64,000 nt of DNA, taken from Piscibacillus sp052246295. Lineage in GTDB: Bacteria; Bacillota; Bacilli; Bacillales; Alkalibacillaceae. The translations under genes and the position numbers were made by a program. Under the pieces are notes generated by a model, which saw only the letters and a program-made list of their open reading frames with translations, had not been told where the DNA came from and did not search any database. The stretch's first letter is position 1. Every line of letters begins with the position of its first letter. The stretch lies in assembly GCA_052246295.1 (NCBI GenBank), contig JBQQCO010000003.1; one strand, 5' to 3'. Shown one piece after another: positions 43,769 through 52,757 of this stretch.

Positions 43769-44239
43769 ATGAAAAAGCTTATTATATTCGGGGTTGTGAT
43801 TATTACGCTATTTGCTGCAACCGCCCTTTTAACAAATCTAGCTCAAGAGGAAGTTAGTGAGGACAACCCGTATGAAAAAACAAATTTAGATCAAGCGACC
43901 ATAGACTTATTAGATGACCCACATTATCAAAACATCATTACTCCTGAACAATTAGAAGAGACATTATCATCTGGAGAAGAAACGACTGTTTATTTCTTCA
44001 GTCCAACTTGTCAATATTGTCGTGAAGCAACACCACGCTTAATGCCACTTGCTGAAGACATGGGTGTAGAAGTACAACAATATAACGTGTTAGAGTTTCA
44101 ACAAGGTTGGAATGAATATAATATAGAAGCAACACCTACGTTAGTGCATTTTGAGAATGGTGAAGAAGTTGCCCGCATTAAAGGGGCTGCACCAAACGAA
44201 CAGTATGAAGCGTTCTTTAATGAATATGTAGTGGAGTAA
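43769..44239 (+). CDS. Membrane-anchored thioredoxin-like protein
   Basis: The protein has 156 residues from ATG 43769, after AAGGAGGAC. A single N-terminal helix (residues about 3-24) anchors it outside the membrane. The thioredoxin fold (about 55-156) holds the active site Cys81-Gln-Tyr-Cys84 and a cis-Pro in EATPTLVHF. As bdbC lies directly before it, this is the likely oxidase or thioredoxin partner, similar in place but not in size to BdbD. Confidence 0.88.
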   Translation: MKKLIIFGVVIITLFAATALLTNLAQEEVSEDNPYEKTNLDQATIDLLDDPHYQNIITPEQLEETLSSGEETTVYFFSPTCQYCREATPRLMPLAEDMGVEVQQYNVLEFQQGWNEYNIEATPTLVHFENGEEVARIKGAAPNEQYEAFFNEYVVE

Positions 44240-44246
44240 TTCTATT

Positions 44247-44281
44247 AAAAGCGATTCCTTAGACGAGGGATCGCTTTTTTT
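44247..44281 (+). terminator. Terminator of the bdbC operon
   Basis: AAAAGCGATTCCT / AGGGATCGCTTTT (one mismatch) followed by T residues, eight bases after the stop codon. Confidence 0.88.
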
Positions 44282-44333
44282 AGAGAGAATGCTTTTTCGC
44301 ACTGGCGAAAAAGCTACTAATCAAAATCGCGCC

Positions 44334-44459
44334 ATTTATCTACCCCTATTTTAAATTTATCAACCCCTTTTCGAAATTTATCTACCCCGAAATTTGTCGA
44401 CGAAGTAAAAATGGCTATTTTATCTACCCTTAATTCTGATTTATCTAACCTAATTACAG
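44334..44459. repeat. 21-bp phased array, TTATCTACC type
   Basis: ATTTATCTACCCC-like units start at 44334, 44355, 44376, 44418 and 44439, all in one 21-bp phase; the slot at 44397 is filled by a different segment that begins TGTCGACGAAGTAAAAATG. The unit at 44376 plus this segment form a 42-bp composite that recurs twice at 62692 and 62797. Confidence 0.85.
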
Positions 44460-44461
44460 CG

Positions 44462-44497
44462 AAAAACCCCAGTGAGCTAATGCTTACTGGGGTTTTT
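44462..44497. terminator. Bidirectional terminator over a stop codon
   Basis: AAAACCCCAGTGAGC / GCTTACTGGGGTTTT (one mismatch) with a four-base loop. The stop codon of the 53-residue gene on the minus strand lies at the edge of the loop. Confidence 0.85.
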
Positions 44498-44638
44498 GTC
44501 TGGTTCATCGTCTTCTTTATGACGATCAGGTACTGGATCCACTTTGTGATTATACGAATACCCTTTAGAGATCGCAAAAATGGTCAAGGCTAGTACGCCT
44601 AATACAATTGCGATTGATATGATAAGAACTTTTAACAT
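44477..44638 (-). CDS. 53-residue membrane protein (YtzI-like)
   Basis: ATG 44638 is preceded by AGAGGTG. The protein starts MLKVLIISIAIVLGVLAL, one transmembrane helix of about 22 residues, then a hydrophilic tail with SKGYSYNHKVDPVPD and many charged residues. The pattern N-terminal helix plus HKVDP tail recalls the small YtzI proteins of Bacillus, from memory. Its role is unknown. It follows cshA by a few bases on the same strand, with the end of the gene inside the terminator. Confidence 0.65.
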   Translation of the reverse strand: MLKVLIISIAIVLGVLALTIFAISKGYSYNHKVDPVPDRHKEDDEPDKNPSKH

Positions 44639-44650
44639 CTTTAAACACCT

Positions 44651-46132
44651 CTATTGATTGGAGTTGCGACGTTTACGGTTCCCTTTTTGTCCTCTGTTGT
44701 TTGAACGGCGATCATCACGACGTTTTCCACCTCGGTTACGATCCCCTTGACGGCCACCACGACGTCCACGGTTGCGGTTACTACCGCCACCTTTGTTACC
44801 AACCTTTTTCACTCGTAATGGTGAAACAGCTGTTAACTTAACTGGTGTACGGTCTGGTTCTTTTGCTAGTAACTTTAATGCTGCTGCTACGACATCCACT
44901 GAATGGTACTCATCTAATAAGTTTTCAGCAATACGCTTATACTTTTGTAGGTCTTGCTCCTCAATAGCAGCTAAAAGCTCATCACGTGTAGCTTGCTGAA
45001 CACCTTCTAGCACATCATCATAAGATGGAACTTGCTTACGTGTCATTTTGTGTTTTGTAAGCTGTTCGATGTTTTTTAAATGTTCACTTTCCCTTGGTAC
45101 GGCAAACGTTACGGCTTGACCTTTTTTACCAGCACGTCCGGTACGTCCAATTCTATGGACATAGCTTTCAGGGTCTTGTGGTAAATCAAAGTTGTAAACA
45201 TGGGTTACACCAGAAATATCTAAACCACGTGCTGCAACATCCGTTGCGACTAGTATGTCCGTTGTTTGATCTTTAAATCGTTTGATGGCACGTTCACGTT
45301 TTGCCTGAGTAATATCTCCGTGTATACCTTCTGCCGAATAACCACGCTTTAATAAACCTTCTGTTAATTCATCAACACGCTTCTTCGTACGACCGAATAT
45401 AATGGCCAATTCAGGCGATTCGATATCCAATAGCTTACATAACACATCGAACTTCTGAGGTTCTTTGACTTCTAAGTAAAACTGCTCAATATTTTCAACG
45501 GTCAGTTGCTTTGATTTTGTACGAATGACTTCTGGCTGATCCATAAAACGTTCAGCTAAGTTCTGAATTCGTTTTGGCATCGTCGCAGAAAATAGAAGTG
45601 TTTGGTATTTTGAAGGAATTTCCGCCATAATAGCTTCAATATCTTCAATGAATCCCATATTTAACATTTCGTCAGCTTCATCCAGCACTAACGTGTGAAT
45701 TTCATCTAAACGAATCGTTTTACGACGAATATGGTCCAATAAACGACCAGGTGTCGCCACCACAATCTGAGGACGCTTCTTCAACGCTTTAATTTGACGT
45801 TGAATGTCTTGCCCACCATAGACTGGAACGGTTCTAACACCTTTGTTCTGTCCAATTCTGTTTAACTCTTCACCAACCTGAATGGCTAGTTCACGGGTTG
45901 GTGCAATGACTAGACCTTGAACCTTTGATTGGCTCATGTCCATTTTCTCGATCATTGGAACACCAAATGCTGTTGTTTTCCCTGTACCTGTTTGTGCTTG
46001 TCCAATCATATCCCGGCCTTCTAATGCAACCGGAATAGCTTTCTCTTGAATCGGTGTTGGATTCTCAAAACCCATATTCGATAGTGCTTTGACAATTTCT
46101 TCACCAATATTAAAATCTTTAAATGCGATCAA
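44651..46132 (-). CDS. cshA: DEAD-box RNA helicase CshA
   Basis: The 493-residue protein has the full DEAD-box set: Q motif NPTPIQEKAIP, motif I AQTGTGKT, Ia PTRELA, II DEAD, III SAT, then the C-terminal helicase domain with VATDVAARGLDI and YVHRIGRTGRAG. The tail is Arg/Gly-rich (about 450-493). CshA helps RNA decay with RNase Y and ribosome assembly, and helps cells grow at low temperature. Size and tail match the Bacillus enzyme. Confidence 0.95.
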   Translation of the reverse strand: MIAFKDFNIGEEIVKALSNMGFENPTPIQEKAIPVALEGRDMIGQAQTGTGKTTAFGVPMIEKMDMSQSKVQGLVIAPTRELAIQVGEELNRIGQNKGVRTVPVYGGQDIQRQIKALKKRPQIVVATPGRLLDHIRRKTIRLDEIHTLVLDEADEMLNMGFIEDIEAIMAEIPSKYQTLLFSATMPKRIQNLAERFMDQPEVIRTKSKQLTVENIEQFYLEVKEPQKFDVLCKLLDIESPELAIIFGRTKKRVDELTEGLLKRGYSAEGIHGDITQAKRERAIKRFKDQTTDILVATDVAARGLDISGVTHVYNFDLPQDPESYVHRIGRTGRAGKKGQAVTFAVPRESEHLKNIEQLTKHKMTRKQVPSYDDVLEGVQQATRDELLAAIEEQDLQKYKRIAENLLDEYHSVDVVAAALKLLAKEPDRTPVKLTAVSPLRVKKVGNKGGGSNRNRGRRGGRQGDRNRGGKRRDDRRSNNRGQKGNRKRRNSNQ

Positions 46133-46347
46133 TCTGTTTCCTCCTAAAAATTAAGTAAAATTATCTTGATTATGAAAAACTCGTTAGACATTCTCTTCAG
46201 GCGTGGATCTAAAAAGAATTGTCGTATATTCTAAAGATAGCTTTCCTAAATATAGATAATTTTATGAAGGAATACTAAATCCAAATAAATTTCCGAACTT
46301 TTCATAAGACAATTCAGTATAACTGTTTCACACAACGAAGTCAACTT

Positions 46348-47499
46348 TTAGTCCAATAAGTTAGATGCTAAATGCTCTAAAATTAAATCGTCCATCGGCG
46401 GGTTGTGTAACCCTGCTCTTACGTCACGGTAATAACGTTCAAACGGTAATTCTTTCGACAGCCCTCGACCTCCAGCAACACGCATCGCTAAATCAACTAC
46501 TTTATTGGCATCATTTGTTACCGTTACTTTAACGACAGCTAGTTCTTTTGCCAAATGTTCACGGTTTTCCGGATTACAATCCCACTCTTCTGCCACATGA
46601 TATAAATAAGCTCTAGCACGTCTTATTAACATTTCCATCTCACCAATTTTTTGGCGAATATGAGACTCTTTTGAGATTGGGTGGTCTAAACTGTTAGGTT
46701 GAAAGTCCTTTGCAAAACGTACTGCATCGTTTAATGCCGCCTGAGCAACACCTAAATAACAAGCAGGAATGTGGAGTAGCCACCCTTTTGGTCCTGACCT
46801 TTGATCTTTTCTTTCAACTAAACTTGCATCACTTAACTTAACGTCTTTTAAGACCAGATCATCACTCGCTGTCCCACGCATACCCAGTGTATCCCACGTT
46901 TTGTCGACCGACACCCCTTCCGCTTTCATATCGACGACAAACCAACCAATTTGTTCTTCTTCTTCAATCCACGCAGATACAATTGCATAGTCTAACACCT
47001 CTGCCATGGTGGTAAAAGTTTTTATTCCATTTAAAATATAGCCATCATCTTGTCTAACCGCAATCGTTTCTGGACGACCTCCACGCGTTGGACTACCTGT
47101 ATTTTTCTCAGTCGATGCTCGATTAAACAACTTTTGTTCTTGAGCCTTACTTGCAGCCCATTTAAAATCAGCTTCAGACCAAAGTTTGCCTTCTTTCAAC
47201 TCCATTAAAATACCGTTATGCCAGCCAACCGATAAAGCTGTGGCAGCATCTCCTTCTGCAATTTTCTCTTGCATGATTAACCATTCATAAAGTGATAAGT
47301 CCTCACCACCGTAAATCTCGGGTAATACAATAGATAAGTATTTATGTTTTTTCAAAGTTTGCACCGTTTCATCTAAAAAACTTCCTTGTTGATCAGCTTT
47401 TTTTACATGCTTTTTTAGCTCTGTAGATAAATTTTCTGCACGCTCATATAGATCCTTTTGTCGATTATTTTTTAAAAATAAGTTACCTTCTTTGCGCAT
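46348..47499 (-). CDS. Acyl-CoA dehydrogenase family protein
   Basis: The 383-residue flavoprotein has the acyl-CoA dehydrogenase layout: helical N-terminal domain with EIYGGEDLSLYEWLIMQEKIAEGDAA, a middle beta domain with ILNGIKTFTTMAEVLDYAIV and TWDTLGMRGTASDDLVLKDV, and a C-terminal helical domain with MRVAGGRGLSKELPFERYYRDVRAGLHNPP. It resembles Bacillus YdbM, which lies near cshA in B. subtilis. The substrate is unknown. GAAGGGAG precedes the ATG. Confidence 0.9.
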   Translation of the reverse strand: MRKEGNLFLKNNRQKDLYERAENLSTELKKHVKKADQQGSFLDETVQTLKKHKYLSIVLPEIYGGEDLSLYEWLIMQEKIAEGDAATALSVGWHNGILMELKEGKLWSEADFKWAASKAQEQKLFNRASTEKNTGSPTRGGRPETIAVRQDDGYILNGIKTFTTMAEVLDYAIVSAWIEEEEQIGWFVVDMKAEGVSVDKTWDTLGMRGTASDDLVLKDVKLSDASLVERKDQRSGPKGWLLHIPACYLGVAQAALNDAVRFAKDFQPNSLDHPISKESHIRQKIGEMEMLIRRARAYLYHVAEEWDCNPENREHLAKELAVVKVTVTNDANKVVDLAMRVAGGRGLSKELPFERYYRDVRAGLHNPPMDDLILEHLASNLLD

Positions 47500-47634
47500 C
47501 TGATTATCTCCCTTCTGAAGTATAAGATATCATATGTACTTACTAGGAATTAGCTTAATACATCTGCACAAGATAATAAAACGTTTAGATTTTATTTATT
47601 AATGGAAAATAACCACAAAGGAGGTTGATTTCTG

Positions 47635-47940
47635 ATGAAAGGCAATCGTTTTATCAATTATTTAATAAATGTCATTATTGGTCTTGTTCAATTAATACTA
47701 GGCTTACGAATTATTTTAAAGCTATTTGGGGCATCTGTATCGGCTCCATTTGTTGAGTGGACATATAATACAAGTGAACCTTTACTACACCCGTTTGAAG
47801 GGATCTTTCCAACTAAAGTGTTAGATGGGACATTCGTGGTCGAATTCTCCGCTATATTTGCCTTTTTGATCTATACGATCATTGGTTATTTCCTTACGAG
47901 TCTAATATTGGGGTTTGATCGTAAGTGGAATAAAAAATAG
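47635..47940 (+). CDS. YggT family membrane protein
   Basis: The 101-residue protein has three hydrophobic helices with LIQLILGLRIILKLF-like composition, followed by SEPLLHPFEGIFP, typical of the YggT family, where this loop is conserved. YggT proteins are linked to osmotic tolerance or cell division, but the function is not settled. AAAGGAGGTTG lies before the ATG. Terminators at 47970-48030 follow. Confidence 0.85.
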   Translation: MKGNRFINYLINVIIGLVQLILGLRIILKLFGASVSAPFVEWTYNTSEPLLHPFEGIFPTKVLDGTFVVEFSAIFAFLIYTIIGYFLTSLILGFDRKWNKK

Positions 47941-47969
47941 TCTACGACCAACTAATAGTACGCCATTTT

Positions 47970-48030
47970 AACAGGTAGTATGGTTCACTACCTGTTAGCG
48001 CACGGTACTTAAGTAACCGTGCGTTTTTTT
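47970..48030 (+). terminator. Two tandem hairpins, the second a terminator
   Basis: AACAGGTAGT / ACTACCTGTT (47970-47996) is followed by CGCACGGT / ACCGTGCG (47999-48023) with seven T residues. The second hairpin covers the stop codon of the convergent exporter gene. Confidence 0.85.
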
Positions 48031-48881
48031 ATGCGTTCTTTATTAGATAAAACAATTAGCCCTATTACTAATAAAGCTAAACCAACTGCTGCAACCACAC
48101 TAACCGTTTCGTTCAAAAGACTAATACCTAACAGTGCAGCTGTTAATGGCTCAGCTAATGCTAATGTTACAGCTGTCGAAGCCGTAACAGCTTTCAACCC
48201 TCTCGCAAACAATACATAAGATAAGGCCGTTGCTAAAATTCCTAAGTGTAAGATTGAAAGAACCCCAGACCACTGAAGTGTCCAACCTAAATCAGAAGTT
48301 AGCAATAGAGGAAGCAACATTATTGCTGCTGTCGTGAATACAAGTGCAACGACGACATCAGGTGGATGTTTTTCAATTAATGATTTGCTTACAAATGTAT
48401 AGATAGCAAAGGATAAACCTGCTGTTAATGCGCAAATCATACCGATTGGATTAAATATTACCTGTTCACCTGACTGAAATAATAATATACAACCTAAGAT
48501 GGCTAACAACGTTGAAAATCCCCAGATCCAATCAGGGAGCTTTTTATAAAACAATAACTCGATTAGCCCAGCAAAAATCGGTGCACTACAAATAGCGACC
48601 ACCGTTCCAATTGCGACTCCCGTGAGGTCCACACCTGTAAAGAAGAACGGTTGATAAAGTGCCATTGCCAATGCACTGATGAACAAGGGCCACTTAGGAA
48701 TGCTCTTAAAATCGATATTTCTTTGGAACATGATGTAAACAAATAAAGCGCCTCCTCCTATGAGTAGGCGCAACGCTCCAATTGTTAATGGATTCGCTTC
48801 ATTTGGCGCTAGCGCTTGAGCAGTCCCAGTCGTTCCCCACAATATTGCCGCTAACAAGACAAGAAAGATGCTAATTTTCAT
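48009..48881 (-). CDS. EamA/DMT-family exporter
   Basis: The protein has 290 residues from ATG 48881 after TAGGGTGG. It has ten helices in two EamA halves: GTTGTAQALAPNEANPLTIGALRLLIGGG in the first and the AEPLTAALLGISLLNETVSV end of the second, close to the YedA/RhtA group. Substrate unknown. It starts directly after the zinc-ribbon membrane protein gene, so the two are co-transcribed. Confidence 0.9.
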   Translation of the reverse strand: MKISIFLVLLAAILWGTTGTAQALAPNEANPLTIGALRLLIGGGALFVYIMFQRNIDFKSIPKWPLFISALAMALYQPFFFTGVDLTGVAIGTVVAICSAPIFAGLIELLFYKKLPDWIWGFSTLLAILGCILLFQSGEQVIFNPIGMICALTAGLSFAIYTFVSKSLIEKHPPDVVVALVFTTAAIMLLPLLLTSDLGWTLQWSGVLSILHLGILATALSYVLFARGLKAVTASTAVTLALAEPLTAALLGISLLNETVSVVAAVGLALLVIGLIVLSNKERIKKRTVT

Positions 48882-48891
48882 AAAGACCACC

Positions 48892-49236
48892 CTAATTTAA
48901 ATGACGCTCAAACCATAAATAAGAAAACACTCGATATAGTAGAAAAATTATAATCCCAATGATGAAGATATATTTAATGGAATCAGAAATAAACATTATT
49001 GGAATTAATGCGATTAAGCCAATCACAGAAAAGAAGTTAGAATACGTCCCGTTAACAGGTGTGTTGCTTACAATCAAAGACGACATACCCTTGATTTGAT
49101 CAACATAACAATCTTTACAGTACGGCACTAAACTGAACAACACTGTAGTCGTAACTAGTTCATCTTTATCCTTGATTGGCCTAGAACATTCTTCACAGAA
49201 AACTTTTCCTTCACTCACAACATTTTCTCTCCCCAT
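48892..49236 (-). CDS. Zinc-ribbon membrane protein of unknown function
   Basis: From ATG 49236 the protein has 114 residues; a GTG six codons later with GGGGAG before it is an equal candidate. The N-terminal part has two CxxC pairs (FCEECSRP and YCKDCYVD, 26 residues apart), a likely zinc ribbon, and two C-terminal helices (about residues 65-110). I do not recognise the family. The exporter gene follows by 10 bp. Confidence 0.7.
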   Translation of the reverse strand: MGRENVVSEGKVFCEECSRPIKDKDELVTTTVLFSLVPYCKDCYVDQIKGMSSLIVSNTPVNGTYSNFFSVIGLIALIPIMFISDSIKYIFIIGIIIFLLYRVFSYLWFERHLN

Positions 49237-49287
49237 TTTTAGTTGCCTCAATATTAACATTTTTCTAATAACAGGTGAAGGTTCAAC

Positions 49288-50010
49288 TTAGAAAGGGTTT
49301 GTTGCCCATTGTAGCGATTGTTTAATAAAGATACGTTGATTTAATTTAAGTTGAGCTACCATATACTCAGCCAAGTCTTCTGGTTGCATATACTTATCTT
49401 CGTTTTTCTCTTCTAGTTGATCTCCGAAAACTAATTCAGTAGCAACTAGGCTTGGATTCATCGTAAACACTCTAATATTGTGTTTACGTACCTCTTGCAT
49501 AAGGGCTTCACTCATACCTTGAACAGCAAATTTAGATGCACTATATGCAGACGAACCAGCCGTTGCTTTAAGGCCATTACTAGAAGATATGTTAATAATG
49601 TCGCCTTTATTTTTCTCGATTAAGTCTGGAAGAACCGCGCGTGTTACATAGTAAGTTCCAAAAACATTGACCTCGATTGGCTTTTTCCATTCATCAGGGT
49701 TAGCATCAATTAAATCTCCTCTTGAACCAACACCAGCGTTATTGATTAGAATGTCAGCTTTGCCAAGGCGATTTCTCAGTTGACTGATTGCATTGTTCAC
49801 AGCATCCATATCTGAAATGTCGACGGCTTCATACTCAACATTAACACCATAACTTTTTAGTTCCTCAGCGACTTTTTGAAGTTTCTCCTCAGTTCGTGCG
49901 ATTAATCCTACGTGTACTCCCTCTTTTGCTAATTCTCGAGCTGTAGCACGTCCAATGCCAGAACCTGCTCCAGTGATATAAGCAATTTTCCCTTTAATGT
50001 TTTGACCCAT
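49288..50010 (-). CDS. Short-chain dehydrogenase/reductase (FabG-like)
   Basis: The 240-residue enzyme has the NAD(P)-binding motif TGAGSGIGRATA (residues about 14-25), NNAGV (about 90-94) and the catalytic Ser and Tyr-x-x-x-Lys in SSSNGL and YSASKFA (about residues 140-160). It resembles Bacillus 3-ketoacyl-ACP-reductase-like proteins of unknown substrate. AAAGGATGATG precedes the ATG. Confidence 0.9.
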   Translation of the reverse strand: MGQNIKGKIAYITGAGSGIGRATARELAKEGVHVGLIARTEEKLQKVAEELKSYGVNVEYEAVDISDMDAVNNAISQLRNRLGKADILINNAGVGSRGDLIDANPDEWKKPIEVNVFGTYYVTRAVLPDLIEKNKGDIINISSSNGLKATAGSSAYSASKFAVQGMSEALMQEVRKHNIRVFTMNPSLVATELVFGDQLEEKNEDKYMQPEDLAEYMVAQLKLNQRIFIKQSLQWATNPF

Positions 50011-50053
50011 GTGACATCATCCTTTCATTGGTTAGTTATTTACTATTTTAGGT

Positions 50054-50087
50054 AAAAAGAAAAGCCGTGGGCAATCATCACGGCTTA
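50054..50087 (-). terminator. Terminator of the dioxygenase gene
   Basis: AAGCCGTG / CACGGCTT (50062-50086) with a nine-base loop, followed on the minus strand by TTTCTTTTT. The stop codon lies inside the loop. Confidence 0.8.
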
Positions 50088-51046
50088 TAATCAATTGGTT
50101 TTAAGTTTTGTTCTATTTGATCGCGACGGTCTTCTAAGAATGGAGGTAATGCTAGTGATTCACCTAGGTGGTCAACATCTTCATCTGTTGCAAAACCTGG
50201 ACCATCTGTCGCAAGTTCAAACAGAATCCCATTTGGTTCTCTGAAATAAACTGATCTGAAATAAAAACGATCGACAAATCCAGAGTTACCAATCCCTATT
50301 TGATTAAGTTCATCTAGATATTGACGAATTTTTTCTTCATTTTCAACTCGGAAGGCAACATGGTGGACCCCACCGCGGCCAAGCCGTTCTTGCGGCAAGT
50401 CAGTACGAACATGAATATGCAACTCTGCACCAGTTCCACCCTCACCTGTTTCATAAACAATCACCTGGCGTCCATTGGAGTGATGTTCATATTCGCCTGA
50501 ACGTGTGAATCCCATCAGTTTTGTTAAAATCGCTTCTGTTGGATTTAACTCAGGAACAGTTAAATGAATTGGGCCTAAGCCAATGATCCCATAATTAGGG
50601 TCTGCTGCACTTTTATCCCAAGGGGTTCCACCAGCAACACCTTGATTTGTTTCATCAGATACGAGAATTAAGCGCTGATTTTCGAAGTCTTTAAACGGAA
50701 TCACGTTACGCCCAAACTGTTCAACGATTCCTTCATTTTCAACATCGTGTTGATCTAAACGTTTTTTCCAGTACTCAAGTGCTTCATCATTTGGTACACG
50801 TAGAGACGTGGTTGAAATACTATTATTACCATTATGATTTTGTCCAGCACGTGGAATTTCAAAGAACGTTAACTCTGTGCCAGGGTTTCCAATTTCATCG
50901 CCGTAAAACAAGTGATAAACTGACGTATCATCTTGGTTGACCGTCTTCTTAACCATTCGCATTCCTAATATTTTTGTATAAAAATCAACATTCTGCTGAG
51001 CATTTGCTGTAATCGCAGATAAGTGGTGAATACCTAGTAACTCCAT
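50078..51046 (-). CDS. Ring-cleaving dioxygenase, VOC family (MhqO-like)
   Basis: The 322-residue protein has two vicinal-oxygen-chelate domains: the first begins GIHHLSAITANAQQNVDFYTKILGMRMVKKTVNQDD, the second GLGPIHLTVPEL and closes with GVHHVAFRVEN and NGILFELATDGPGF. The metal ligands are His in each half and Glu in the last segment. This is the MhqO/YkcA-like group, extradiol dioxygenases used against hydroquinones. A MhqR-type regulator is not adjacent. AAAGGAGCT precedes the ATG. Confidence 0.9.
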   Translation of the reverse strand: MELLGIHHLSAITANAQQNVDFYTKILGMRMVKKTVNQDDTSVYHLFYGDEIGNPGTELTFFEIPRAGQNHNGNNSISTTSLRVPNDEALEYWKKRLDQHDVENEGIVEQFGRNVIPFKDFENQRLILVSDETNQGVAGGTPWDKSAADPNYGIIGLGPIHLTVPELNPTEAILTKLMGFTRSGEYEHHSNGRQVIVYETGEGGTGAELHIHVRTDLPQERLGRGGVHHVAFRVENEEKIRQYLDELNQIGIGNSGFVDRFYFRSVYFREPNGILFELATDGPGFATDEDVDHLGESLALPPFLEDRRDQIEQNLKPIDYKP

Positions 51047-51116
51047 GAAAAAGCTCCTTTCAATAAAGCTTTTATTTTATTATATGCTAACAAATAATAT
51101 CTTGAATTCAAAGTAA

Positions 51117-51959
51117 TTAGTTTTTACCTGGAAAGCTTTCATAGAAATCTATATCCTCAGGGTATACGGTACCTTCTTGTACGAATCCACCTGAGTACTC
51201 AACTTTTAATGAAACTTCTAATACATCATTTAAAGGTTCCACGACCACATAATATAAACCTGGGTCATTAACCGTATAACCCTCATCGTCCTCTATTACT
51301 GAAGGCAACTCGCCTCTTACAATCTCTTTTTTCTCATTTGAACCATCTGTGTATTGATATGTTGCGGTAATGTTCTCTATATCAAAATAGGGTATATTCC
51401 GTTGATCCTCATGTTCAAAACCGATAATAAGAAAATCGTCACCACTATGATGTTCATGAGATATTAACATGGCTGGCCTGTATAAATCACTAGGGATCGG
51501 TTGAATTTCTGAAGTTCTGCTGACCTGCCCTTCACTAATAATTTGAAATTCGTATTCTTTTAAAGGAGTAACTTTTAACGTAGCAGAATATCTATTTCCT
51601 TCCAAATGCTCTGCTTCAACTTGAATCCAATCGCTCTCACGTTCTCTATACATTAAGCTAATCTCAGCATCACTCTCAACCTCATTGAACGACCAATCTA
51701 ACTCCATTTGCACTTCGTCATGATCAGATTCATCAGAGTTAATGTCATAATTTACATCCGAAATCCATTTGTTACTTTCTCTAATGCTATCCACTTCCCG
51801 ATAAATCGAGTTCGTACTCTGATTTAACACTTGGCCGAAGTTCATTTGTATTTGTTCTTGTTGTGTTGATATTTTATTTTCCAATCTAACGAAGTAAAAA
51901 ATGTTCATTAAAATCATTAAGCCTAATATAGCAAACGTGATTTTATGATAGCGATCCAT
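51117..51959 (-). CDS. Membrane-anchored protein of unknown function
   Basis: The 280-residue protein has one N-terminal helix (ITFAILGLMILMNIFYFV, about residues 7-24), a short coiled region and a long, acidic extracytoplasmic part with two beta-rich stretches (about 60-150 and 165-270). I do not recognise a domain. The GGGGGGGAGA leader before the ATG gives strong translation. It lies alone between two terminators. Confidence 0.65.
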   Translation of the reverse strand: MDRYHKITFAILGLMILMNIFYFVRLENKISTQQEQIQMNFGQVLNQSTNSIYREVDSIRESNKWISDVNYDINSDESDHDEVQMELDWSFNEVESDAEISLMYRERESDWIQVEAEHLEGNRYSATLKVTPLKEYEFQIISEGQVSRTSEIQPIPSDLYRPAMLISHEHHSGDDFLIIGFEHEDQRNIPYFDIENITATYQYTDGSNEKKEIVRGELPSVIEDDEGYTVNDPGLYYVVVEPLNDVLEVSLKVEYSGGFVQEGTVYPEDIDFYESFPGKN

Positions 51960-51980
51960 GAAATCTCCCCCCCTAATTAA

Positions 51981-52012
51981 AGAAAAGGTGATTTCATGAA
52001 GTAGAAATCACC
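51981..52012 (-). terminator. Terminator between the GNAT gene and the unknown gene
   Basis: GGTGATTTC / GAAATCACC with an eight-base loop, followed on the minus strand by TTTTCTTT. Confidence 0.8.
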
Positions 52013-52069
52013 AAGTTCTTCCTATTATATCATTTTTTGCGAACGGTTAGAACGGTTACAAGTTTTAAT

Positions 52070-52579
52070 TTACAACTCAATCCAAAATCGATTGACTACC
52101 GTTCCATCATCTTCTGTAAAGGATTGATCTTGTACACCGCCATTATTCACAATCACTTTCTTTGAGCCGATATTACCTTCATTACATGTAATGAGCGCTT
52201 TCTTTATTCCCATCTCTTGAAGACGATTTAAACAAGCCTTTAACATAAAGGTGGCATGACCTTTCCCGCGCTCAGTTGGTCTTACACCATACCCAACATG
52301 CCCACCGATTTGTAGTAGTTTTTCATTTAAATCATGACGTATGTTACAGCTTCCAAGTATGCGACCTTCATCGTTAACTAGAAAATAAGTGGTATTAGCC
52401 ACCCAACCTTCACGAATGACACCTTGTGATTCGTTTTGCCATCGTTCAACAAACGCTTCGTATTGGTCATTTACTTTCCTCAATGTTGTTGGGACGACTT
52501 TTTCTTTGCTCGCTTCCCATTCTTGTATGTATTCATAAAATGCATCTTTTAGTTCAAGATTTGGTTTTACCAATTTCAT
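52070..52579 (-). CDS. GNAT family N-acetyltransferase
   Basis: The 169-residue protein has a GNAT domain with IGGHVGYGVRPTERGKGHATFML (about residues 91-113), which holds the acetyl-CoA loop, and NEGNIGSKKVIVNNGG near the end. It looks like the RimJ/RimL-like type, substrate unknown. The ribosome binding site AGAGGGGATC of the ATG at 52579 is formed by the first unit of the repeat array at 52578. Confidence 0.88.
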   Translation of the reverse strand: MKLVKPNLELKDAFYEYIQEWEASKEKVVPTTLRKVNDQYEAFVERWQNESQGVIREGWVANTTYFLVNDEGRILGSCNIRHDLNEKLLQIGGHVGYGVRPTERGKGHATFMLKACLNRLQEMGIKKALITCNEGNIGSKKVIVNNGGVQDQSFTEDDGTVVNRFWIEL

Positions 52580-52724
52580 ATAGATCCCCTCTTCCTTTTA
52601 TCGACCCCTTTATGAGATTTATCGACCCCATATTGATGGTTATCGACCCCTTTTCAAAATTTATCGAACCTTTTTGCCAATTTATCGACCCTTAGTCTCG
52701 ATTTATCGGCCGTTTGGTATGAAA
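52578..52724. repeat. 21-bp phased array, TTATCGACC type
   Basis: TATCGAC or a variant starts at 52599, 52620, 52641, 52662, 52683 and 52704, all exactly 21 bp apart. A diverged first unit at 52578 (TAGATCCCCT) overlaps the start of the GNAT gene. The array fills the gap between two genes of the same strand. Confidence 0.9.
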
Positions 52725-52750
52725 AAAGTGAGCTTCTTCAGCTCACTTTT
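52722..52750 (-). terminator. Terminator of the repair operon
   Basis: AAAAGTGAGCT / AGCTCACTTTT with a five-base loop, a T-rich run on the minus strand, eight bases after the stop codon at 52758. Confidence 0.85.
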
Positions 52751-52757
52751 TACTTTA

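Noticed and set aside
44334..44459. Possible CRISPR array
   Set aside because: Units are adjacent 21-bp repeats with no unique spacers of constant length, and no cas genes are near. The same holds for all other arrays here.
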